From assembly GCF_001571085.1 (NCBI RefSeq), contig NZ_BCTC01000074.1, forward strand, positions 1 through 32,237: a stretch of 32,237 bases of DNA. The letters are read 5' to 3'. How positions within the stretch are numbered: position 1 is the first letter of the stretch; every line of letters begins with the position of its first letter. Positions 26,642 through 32,237 of the stretch are shown here, piece by piece. Position numbers and translations under genes: made by a program. The notes below the pieces were generated by a model. That model did no database searches. It was not told the origin of the DNA and saw only the letters and a program-made list of their open reading frames with translations. Source of the stretch: Azohydromonas lata NBRC 102462. Its GTDB lineage: Bacteria; Pseudomonadota; Gammaproteobacteria; Burkholderiales; Burkholderiaceae_C.

Positions 26642-27349
26642 ATGACCGAAGTCTCCTGGAACCTGCTGACGCGCCTGGGCGAAGCCCAGATCCTGCTGCC
26701 CGCCATGCTGGCCACGCTGCTGTGGCTGTCGCTGCGCTCGCACACGCCGCGCGCGGCGCTGGTGTGGGGCGGCTGCACGGCGGTGTCGGCGCTGGTGACC
26801 ACGGCCAACAAGGTCGCCTTCTTCGGCTGGGAGATGGGCTATGCGCCGCTGAACTTCACCGGCATCTCCGGCCACTCCATGTTCGCCGCGGCGGTGCTGC
26901 CGGTGCTGGCGCGGGTGCTGGTGGCCGACGCCGGGCCGCGCCTGCAGCGCGCGGCCGTGCTGGGCGGCACAGCGCTGGCGGCGCTGATCGCGGTGTCGCG
27001 TGTGCAGGTGCTGGCGCACTCGCCCTCGGAGGCGCTGCTGGGCTTCGTCCTGGGCCTGGGCACCGCGCTGCTGGCGCTGCGCGGCATGCACGTGCCGCGG
27101 GTGCACGCGTCGCGGCTGCTGGTCTACGGGGTGTTGGCGTGGATGACGCTCACCGTCAGCGACGCCCCGCCCTCGCAGACGCACAGCATGGTCATGCGGC
27201 TGTCCGTGGCGCTTTCCGGCCGCGACGAGCCCTACACGCGCTGGCAGATGCTGCGCGACTACCGCCACGAGCTGCAGCGCGAGGGCCGGCCGCTGCCGGG
27301 CTATTTCACGGGGCCGCTGGTGATGGGGCGCATGCGGGTGGTGGAGTAA
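26642..27349 (+). CDS. PAP2-like membrane phosphatase, variant active site
   Basis: The 235-residue membrane protein has the PAP2/acid phosphatase motifs in reduced form. TGISGHSMFAAA corresponds to the PSGH motif, and SRVQVLAHSPSEALLG to SRxxxxxHxxxD, with Glu in place of the final Asp. The first motif (KxxxxxxRP) is not recognisable. Several hydrophobic helices surround these. It may act on a lipid phosphate at the membrane, but with altered residues the activity is uncertain. The ATG at 26642 is preferred over a TTG 11 codons upstream. It is convergent with rtcB, with 28 bp between them. Confidence 0.75.
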   Translation: MTEVSWNLLTRLGEAQILLPAMLATLLWLSLRSHTPRAALVWGGCTAVSALVTTANKVAFFGWEMGYAPLNFTGISGHSMFAAAVLPVLARVLVADAGPRLQRAAVLGGTALAALIAVSRVQVLAHSPSEALLGFVLGLGTALLALRGMHVPRVHASRLLVYGVLAWMTLTVSDAPPSQTHSMVMRLSVALSGRDEPYTRWQMLRDYRHELQREGRPLPGYFTGPLVMGRMRVVE

Positions 27350-27377
27350 GGCAGCCCGGCGCCCAGCCGGCGGCGCC

Positions 27378-28607
27378 TCACCCCTTCACGCACACCACCT
27401 GCCGCAGCGTGTGCACCACTTCCACCAGGCTGTCCTGCGCCGCCATCACCGCCTGGATGTTTTTGTAGGCGTGCGGGATCTCGTCGATCACGTCCTTGTC
27501 CTTGCGGCATTCCACGCCCTCGGTGGCGGCGCGCTGGTCGGCCACGGTGAAGCGGCGTTTCGCCTCCGTGCGGCTCATGCGGCGGCCCGCGCCGTGGGAG
27601 CAACTGCTGAAGCTCTCGGGGTTGCCTTTGCCGCGGACGATGAAGCTGCGCGCGCCCATGCTGCCGGGGATGATGCCCAGCTCGCCCTCTCGCGCACTCA
27701 CCGCGCCCTTGCGCGTGACCCACACGTCCTGGCCGAAGTGCCGCTCGCGCTGCACGTAGTTGTGGTGGCAGTTCACCGCCTCGGTCTGCACGTCGAACGG
27801 CTTGCGGATCACCTTGCGCGCCGCGGCCACCACGGCTTTCATCATGAGCTCCCGGTTCGTGGCCGCGAAGCGCTGCGCCCACCCCACCGCGCGCACGTAG
27901 TCGCCGAAGTAGCGTGAGCCCTCCTCCAGGTAGGCCAGGTCGCGGTCGGGCAGGTTGGCCTGGTGTCGCAGGGCGTCCTGCTTGGCCAGCTCGATGAAAT
28001 GCGTGCCTATGGCGTTGCCCACGCCGCGCGAGCCGGAATGCAGCATGAACCACACGGCACCGGCCTCGTCCAGGCAGACCTCTATGAAATGGTTGCCCGT
28101 GCCCAGCGTGCCCAGGTGCACGCGCTGGTTGGTCTTCTCCAGCTTGGGGTGGCCGCGGCAGATCTCCTTGAATTCCGGCGCCAGCGCGGCCCAGGCGGCG
28201 TCCACGGGCGGCGGCACGTCGCGCCAGGCGCCGGGGTCGCGCGCGCCCGGGGCGCGGCCATGCGGCACGGCGTGCTCGATGGCGCTGCGCAGCGGGCCCA
28301 GGTGGTCCGGCAGGTCCGAGGCGCTCAGCGTGGTGCGCGCGGCGATCATCCCGCAGCCGATGTCCACGCCCACGGCGGCCGGGATGATGGCCTTCACGGT
28401 CGGGATGACCGAGCCCACCGTCGCGCCTATGCCCAGGTGCACGTCCGGCATGGCCGCGACGTGGTGGAAGACGATAGGCAGCTTGGCCGCGTTGGCCAGT
28501 TGCTGCCGCGCCGCGTCCTCCACCGGCACGCCGCGCGTCCACATCTTCAGCGGCACGCCGCCTTCGACCGCCTGCTCCTCGTAGTCCTTGTGTGTGGCCT
28601 TGGCCAT
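27378..28607 (-). CDS. rtcB: RNA-splicing ligase RtcB (3'-phosphate RNA ligase)
   Basis: The 409-residue enzyme joins RNA 3'-phosphate or 2',3'-cyclic phosphate ends to 5'-hydroxyl ends, using GTP and Mn2+. Metal-binding residues are visible: D82 and C85 in GVDIGCGM, the HxxE of NHFIEV (172-177), and H190 in HSGSRG. The guanylylated histidine is H338 in SHGAGRRMSR, matching H337 of the E. coli enzyme. The ATG at 28607 has AAAGGAG six bases upstream; an upstream ATG 13 codons earlier is unlikely. There is no rtcA or rtcR nearby. A cytochrome c gene lies 82 nt upstream on the same strand. Confidence 0.95.
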   Translation of the reverse strand: MAKATHKDYEEQAVEGGVPLKMWTRGVPVEDAARQQLANAAKLPIVFHHVAAMPDVHLGIGATVGSVIPTVKAIIPAAVGVDIGCGMIAARTTLSASDLPDHLGPLRSAIEHAVPHGRAPGARDPGAWRDVPPPVDAAWAALAPEFKEICRGHPKLEKTNQRVHLGTLGTGNHFIEVCLDEAGAVWFMLHSGSRGVGNAIGTHFIELAKQDALRHQANLPDRDLAYLEEGSRYFGDYVRAVGWAQRFAATNRELMMKAVVAAARKVIRKPFDVQTEAVNCHHNYVQRERHFGQDVWVTRKGAVSAREGELGIIPGSMGARSFIVRGKGNPESFSSCSHGAGRRMSRTEAKRRFTVADQRAATEGVECRKDKDVIDEIPHAYKNIQAVMAAQDSLVEVVHTLRQVVCVKG

Positions 28608-28689
28608 GGCGGCTCCTTTCTCTTCGATGCGCCCCGTGCGGCTCACCCTCTGGCCGCGGGCAGCCGCCGTGCCGCCGGGGCTTGCGCCT

Positions 28690-29187
28690 TCAGGGCTGCG
28701 TCTTGGCCGCCTCGTACTGCGCGTTCATCCGGTTGTGCTTCTCGCGCACGCTCGCCGGCCAGCGCGACTTGATGAAGGAGAGCACGGCGACGATGTCCTC
28801 GTCGCTGAGCACGCCCTCGAACGCCGGCATGGCCGTCTTGTAGTCCTTCAGGCCCGCGGCCTTGGCGATGCCCAGCTTGGTGAGCTTGAACAGCTGCTCG
28901 TCCGGGTGGTGCCAGGTGTGGCCGCTCTCGTCGTGCGGCGGCGCGGGCATCAGCCCGTTGACGTCCGGCTCGCGCCAGTCGGCCTGGCCCTCCAGGTTGG
29001 CGCCGTGGCAGGCGGCGCAGCGCACCTGGTAGATGCGCTCGCCCTTGCCCACCAGCAACCGGTCGTCAGGCCGCAGCAGCGGCGCGTGCGGCGGCGGTGC
29101 GGGCACGGCATGGCGCTGGAACAGGACAACGGCCATCCCCACGCTGCCCACGGCAGCGGCGGCAAGGACAAGCGAGCGAAATTTCAT
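28690..29187 (-). CDS. c-type cytochrome, single heme
   Basis: The 165-residue protein begins with a signal or anchor segment (residues 5-24, ALLV-rich) followed by a Pro-rich linker. The heme site is CAACH (C57, C60, H61), and M120 in TAMPAF is the likely sixth ligand. It therefore carries electrons in the periplasm; the partner is unknown. The ATG at 29187 is preferred because the signal peptide starts there; the frame stays open for 88 codons upstream without any signal. It is divergent from the CLC gene and upstream of rtcB, with which it might be co-transcribed. Confidence 0.88.
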   Translation of the reverse strand: MKFRSLVLAAAAVGSVGMAVVLFQRHAVPAPPPHAPLLRPDDRLLVGKGERIYQVRCAACHGANLEGQADWREPDVNGLMPAPPHDESGHTWHHPDEQLFKLTKLGIAKAAGLKDYKTAMPAFEGVLSDEDIVAVLSFIKSRWPASVREKHNRMNAQYEAAKTQP

Positions 29188-29481
29188 CGGCACCAAGGCT
29201 TCCCGGTCGGTCTCACAGCTCACAGCGTGCCAGCCTCGCGGCACCTCCCCTTGATCCGGGAGCACAGCGGGCGCTGGTCGCGCCGCTGCAGGCGCTGCCC
29301 AGGGCGTTGCGGCGTGCAAGGTCTGCAGCCGTGCCAGGACTTGGGACGCGATTGTCCGCTCGGCCACCACAATCCCGCGGCCGCCGGGCGCGGGCGTGGA
29401 CTTTGCTCGCCCTGGGCGGCTTTTCCCGCCGCACTGCGCCGGCGCACGCACGGCGTGCCCGGCGCCTCACAGAACAAAACC
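29188..29481. other. Divergent intergenic region, cytochrome c / CLC (294 bp)
   Basis: It is GC-rich and has no supported gene. It must contain promoters for both divergent genes, but I see no strong -35/-10 pair or sigma-54 site. Confidence 0.4.
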
Positions 29482-30852
29482 ATGCAGCACCAGCACGAGC
29501 CGGACATCCTCAGAAACCTGCGCACGGAGCTGGTGGACTGGCGGCCTTGGCTGGACAGGGCCATCGTCCTGGCCGCCGCCGCCGCGGCCGGGCTGCTGGT
29601 GGTGGGTTTCACCTTGCTGACCGACCAGGCGCTGCGCCTGTTCGAAAAGCTGTGGCACGCCGCCCCGTGGGCGCTGTTCGTCACCGGCCCGCTGTGCGTG
29701 GCGGCCATCGTGTGGGCCACGCGCAAGTGGTTTCCCGGGGCGGCGGGCTCCGGCATCCCGCAGGTCATGGCCGCGCTGGACACGGCCACGCCGCCGCCGC
29801 AATACGGCCTGTTCGTATCGCTCAAGCTGAGCCTGGTGAAAGTGCTGCTGTCCTCGGCCGGGTTGCTGGCGGGGCTGTCCATTGGGCGCGAGGGCCCGTC
29901 GGTGCAGGTGGCCGCGGGCGTGATGCTGGCGGCGCGGCGCTGGCTGTCCACGCGCACCGTCATCAACGCGCACGGGCTGCTGGTGGCCGGCGGGGCGGCG
30001 GGCATCGCCGCGGCCTTCAACACGCCGTTGGGCGGCGTGCTCTTCGCCATCGAGGAGCTTTCGCGCAACCTCAACCAGCGCAGCAGCGGCCTGCTCATCG
30101 CCGCCATCGTCCTGGCCGGCCTGATGGCTGTCTCGGTGTTCGGCAATTTCACCTACTTCGGCGTCATCCACGCGCCGCCGCTGGACTGGGACGTGCTCGC
30201 GCCGGGCCTGCTGGTCACGCTGCTCGGCGGCCTGTTGGGCGGGCTGTTCGCGCGGCTGCTGATCGCCTCCACCGCCGGCACAGCGGACCGCTTCAGCGCC
30301 TGGCGGCGCCAGTACCCGATCCGCTTTGCCGCCGGCTGCGCGCTGGCCGTGGCCGCCATAGGCGCGGCCACCGGCGGCGCGACCTTCGGCAGCGGCTACG
30401 AGCACACGCGCGCCCTGCTGGAAGGCGGGGAGGGCACGCAGCACCAGCCCGTGATCTTCGTAGTGCTGAAGTTCGCCGCCACCTGGCTCTCGGCCTGGGC
30501 GGGCGTGCCGGGAGGCATCTTCGCGCCCTCGCTGTCCATAGGCGCGGGCGTCGGCCACGACGTCGCCTCGCTGATGCAGCAGCCGGCCCTGGCGCCCGCG
30601 CTCATCGCCATGGGCATGGCGGCCTTCCTGGCGGCGGTGACGCAGGCGCCCATCACCGCCTTCATCATCGTCATGGAGATGGTGGACGGCCACGCCATGG
30701 TGCTCAGCCTCATGGCGGCCTCCATGACCGCCAGCCTGGTGTCGCGCCAGATCAGCCGCCCGCTGTACGAGGCGCTGGCGGAGCTGCAGTTGAAGCGGCT
30801 GGAGGCGGTGCCCACGGCCGAGGCGCCCGCGGGATCTTCAAAAAGTGCTTGA
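29482..30852 (+). CDS. CLC family chloride channel/antiporter
   Basis: The 456-residue membrane protein has the CLC selectivity signatures in order: GSGIPQV (89-95), GREGPSV (135-141) with the gating glutamate E137, and GGIFAPSL in the second half. About ten to twelve hydrophobic helices are visible. It ends without CBS domains, as in compact bacterial CLCs. Having the gating Glu makes a Cl-/H+ exchanger or channel equally possible. The ATG at 29482 starts the natural cytoplasmic N-terminus; the frame is open for 298 codons upstream, which overlaps the opposite-strand cytochrome and is not coding. No clear ribosome-binding site. Confidence 0.92.
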   Translation: MQHQHEPDILRNLRTELVDWRPWLDRAIVLAAAAAAGLLVVGFTLLTDQALRLFEKLWHAAPWALFVTGPLCVAAIVWATRKWFPGAAGSGIPQVMAALDTATPPPQYGLFVSLKLSLVKVLLSSAGLLAGLSIGREGPSVQVAAGVMLAARRWLSTRTVINAHGLLVAGGAAGIAAAFNTPLGGVLFAIEELSRNLNQRSSGLLIAAIVLAGLMAVSVFGNFTYFGVIHAPPLDWDVLAPGLLVTLLGGLLGGLFARLLIASTAGTADRFSAWRRQYPIRFAAGCALAVAAIGAATGGATFGSGYEHTRALLEGGEGTQHQPVIFVVLKFAATWLSAWAGVPGGIFAPSLSIGAGVGHDVASLMQQPALAPALIAMGMAAFLAAVTQAPITAFIIVMEMVDGHAMVLSLMAASMTASLVSRQISRPLYEALAELQLKRLEAVPTAEAPAGSSKSA

Positions 30853-30911
30853 AAGCGGCAGGGGACATTGCCGCGAGAAATCGCGAAATGACCCAGCGGT
30901 GCGCGCTGTTC

Positions 30912-31094
30912 TCAGCGCGAGCGGCGCTCGCGCCAGCGCGCCAGGAGCTGGCGCACCAGCGGCGCGGTGCACATGCAGCCGGTGGAGGCGCCGAAGGCCA
31001 TGGGCCACATGGAGCCCGTGAGGTCCATGCCCCAGGCGCCGGTCACGATGGCGACCTGGCCTATGAAGTAAATCTGCAGCGGCGTGATGTTCAT
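30912..31094 (-). CDS. Small hypothetical membrane protein (60 aa)
   Basis: The translation MNITPLQIYFIGQVAIVTG... is hydrophobic in two blocks (roughly residues 6-22 and 28-48) and ends in a basic RWRERRSR tail, as expected for an inner-membrane protein with the tail in the cytoplasm. No ribosome-binding site is visible and I do not recognise a family with certainty. Support comes from its protein-like composition and from the lack of any other gene in this gap between the CLC and YflT-like genes. Confidence 0.5.
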   Translation of the reverse strand: MNITPLQIYFIGQVAIVTGAWGMDLTGSMWPMAFGASTGCMCTAPLVRQLLARWRERRSR

Positions 31095-31327
31095 GGCGGC
31101 GCGTGGTCAGGCGAAAACTGGAAAAACCCACGCGGGGCGCGGACTTGCCAGCTTCATCGGCCGTGGCGGCGGGGCACTTGAGGCGGGTCAAGCGCGGCGG
31201 CATGCACTTCGTCACGCCGGGGCCCGTCCCGTGGCATGGCGGCTTTTGGGCGCGTGGCTTGCTGGACAGGTGCCAAGGCGCCGCGATGCGTGCGCCGCCA
31301 CCGCAACCACAGCAAGGAGTTCTCACC
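31095..31327. other. Upstream region of the YflT-like gene (233 bp)
   Basis: No supported gene. The frame of the downstream gene is open through most of it, but the AAGGAG site near 31314-31319 fixes the real start at 31328. No clear promoter was seen. Confidence 0.4.
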
Positions 31328-31858
31328 ATGGCTGACACCCCGTACGTCACCGGCTTGTTCCGCGACCGCGACAGCGCCGAGCGCGCCTACCAATCGCTGC
31401 ATGAGCGTGGCTACACCAAGGACGACGTGAACCTGGTGATGTCCGACGAGACGCGCAAGCGCCACTTCGGCAGCGACACCACCGTGGGCACCCAGACCGA
31501 GCTGGGCAACAAGGCCGCGGAAGGCGCGGGCATCGGCGGCGCCATCGGCGGCACGGTGGGCGCGATTGCCGCGGCCGTGGCGGCCGTGGGCACCTCGGTG
31601 GCCATTCCGGGCCTGGGCATGGTCATCGCGGGCCCGATCGCCGCGGCGCTGGCCGGTGCCGGCGCAGGCGCGGCCAGTGGCGGCCTGATCGGCGCGCTCA
31701 TCGGCTGGGGCATCCCGGAAGAGCGCGTGAAGCACTACGAGGAAGGCATCAAGCAAGGCGGCATCCTCATGGGCGTCAAGCCCCGCAGCGCCGATGACGC
31801 CGCGCACTTCGAAAGCAGCTGGCGCGCGGCCAACGGCGAGCACGTGTATTACCGCTGA
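31328..31858 (+). CDS. General stress protein, YflT-like with glycine-rich core
   Basis: The 176-residue protein starts with a YflT/general stress 17M-like module: VTGLFRDRDSAERAYQSLHERGYTKDDVNLVMSDETR. A long Gly/Ala-rich region follows (residues about 62-130, GAGIGGAIGGTVGAIAAAV...), which looks like a glycine-zipper membrane or oligomerisation segment. The C-terminus resumes the soluble pattern with GIPEERVKHYEEGIKQGGILMGVKP. This layout is common in stress-induced proteins of Burkholderiales. The ATG at 31328 has AAGGAG eight bases upstream. A perfect hairpin terminator follows at 31907-31928. Confidence 0.85.
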   Translation: MADTPYVTGLFRDRDSAERAYQSLHERGYTKDDVNLVMSDETRKRHFGSDTTVGTQTELGNKAAEGAGIGGAIGGTVGAIAAAVAAVGTSVAIPGLGMVIAGPIAAALAGAGAGAASGGLIGALIGWGIPEERVKHYEEGIKQGGILMGVKPRSADDAAHFESSWRAANGEHVYYR

Positions 31859-31906
31859 AAGTGAACAGAATGTAGTGCCTGACAATTAGGTCATTGACGT
31901 CACCAC

Positions 31907-31934
31907 ATGGCGGCCTCTCGGCCGCCATTTACTT
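31907..31934 (+). terminator. Hairpin terminator at the GC/AT boundary
   Basis: ATGGCGGCC (31907-31915) and GGCCGCCAT (31920-31928) form a perfect 9-bp stem with the loop TCTC, followed by TTACTTTT. It lies 48 nt past the stress gene and just before the AT-rich reading frame, so it may insulate the two. Confidence 0.75.
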
Positions 31935-31948
31935 TTACAGGGATAGAA

Positions 31949-32237
31949 ATGAATTTAGATTTAGAATTTCTGAAAAATCTTTTAATTCCATTGTCTAGCG
32001 TGGCCGCAACCTTCCTTTTTAAGACATTGGGTTTAGGAAAAGCAATAGATGACATGCGACATCTTCGAAAAGACAGACAAAAAAGAGAATATGAATTTGT
32101 CAGCAAACTCGCCAACAATTACAAGAGCAACGATCTATCAAGATACGCGGAAGAAATAGGATATTCCGCAATTATTTCAGACTTAAGTTTAGAGCTTGAT
32201 GACAAAAAAGCGCTGCTTTCATTGAAAAATGCACATA
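31949..32237 (+). CDS. Unrecognised AT-rich gene, 3' end outside the window
   Basis: An open frame starts at ATG 31949 with an AGGGAT purine run upstream and continues for 96 codons to the window end without a stop, so it is partial. The protein begins MNLDLEFLKNLLIPLSSVAA, with a possible short membrane or amphipathic segment (residues 8-30). A charged region follows (DDMRHLRKDRQKREYEF) that could be helical. I do not recognise a family. Its G+C content is about 38% (91 of 240 bases in 31981-32220), far below the rest of the window, and it uses codons such as TTA, AGA and ATA that are rare in the neighbours. This points to horizontal acquisition. Confidence 0.7.
   Translation, partial: MNLDLEFLKNLLIPLSSVAATFLFKTLGLGKAIDDMRHLRKDRQKREYEFVSKLANNYKSNDLSRYAEEIGYSAIISDLSLELDDKKALLSLKNAH

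Overview
The window reads as chromosome of a GC-rich betaproteobacterium, most likely a member of the Comamonadaceae (Acidovorax / Alicycliphilus / Melaminivora-like). This rests on the codon use, on the mnmG-rsmG-lysE-parA ... parB neighbourhood and on the protein flavours, and it is an inference without a database search. Most genes are ordinary housekeeping or stress functions, with a mobile element at the left edge and an AT-rich, apparently foreign gene at the right edge.

Layout. 1-1390: an IS110-family insertion sequence with a structured leader, lying just downstream of a stress operon on the same strand. 1393-6197 (minus): prkA(yeaG)-yeaH-spoVR, the conserved serine kinase / VWA / SpoVR module, preceded by a near-consensus sigma-54 promoter at 6405-6420. 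6700-9152 (plus): otsB and otsA for trehalose synthesis, divergent from the stress operon. 9231-15883: the chromosome partition neighbourhood. mnmG, rsmG, a LysE exporter and parA run on the minus strand. argC lies on the plus strand, and an RBBP9-type hydrolase overlaps parB on the minus strand. Two perfect parS sites and one near-perfect site lie inside mnmG and rsmG, so ParA, ParB and their target sites all sit within about 5.2 kb, which suggests an origin-proximal location. 15928-18726: small membrane and redox proteins, namely a DUF2061 protein, a dCache sensor without an output domain, a Cys-cluster protein, a glutaredoxin-fold protein without any cysteine, and a beta-class GST.

18769-24573 (minus): yejABEF, a complete peptide ABC importer operon with touching or overlapping genes. 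24795-31858: TerC, pirin, a PAP2-like membrane phosphatase, the RNA ligase RtcB with a c-type cytochrome upstream, a CLC chloride transporter, a 60-residue membrane ORF and a YflT-like stress protein with a glycine-rich core. From about 31859 the composition falls to about 38% G+C and an open reading frame that I do not recognise runs off the end of the window. This is probably the edge of acquired DNA.

I did not find a clear new defence or biosynthetic system. The best leads are the partial AT-rich gene at the right edge, the IS110 leader as a possible guide (bridge) RNA, the sigma-54 control of the PrkA module, the parS sites written into the MnmG coding sequence, and the cysteine-free glutaredoxin.
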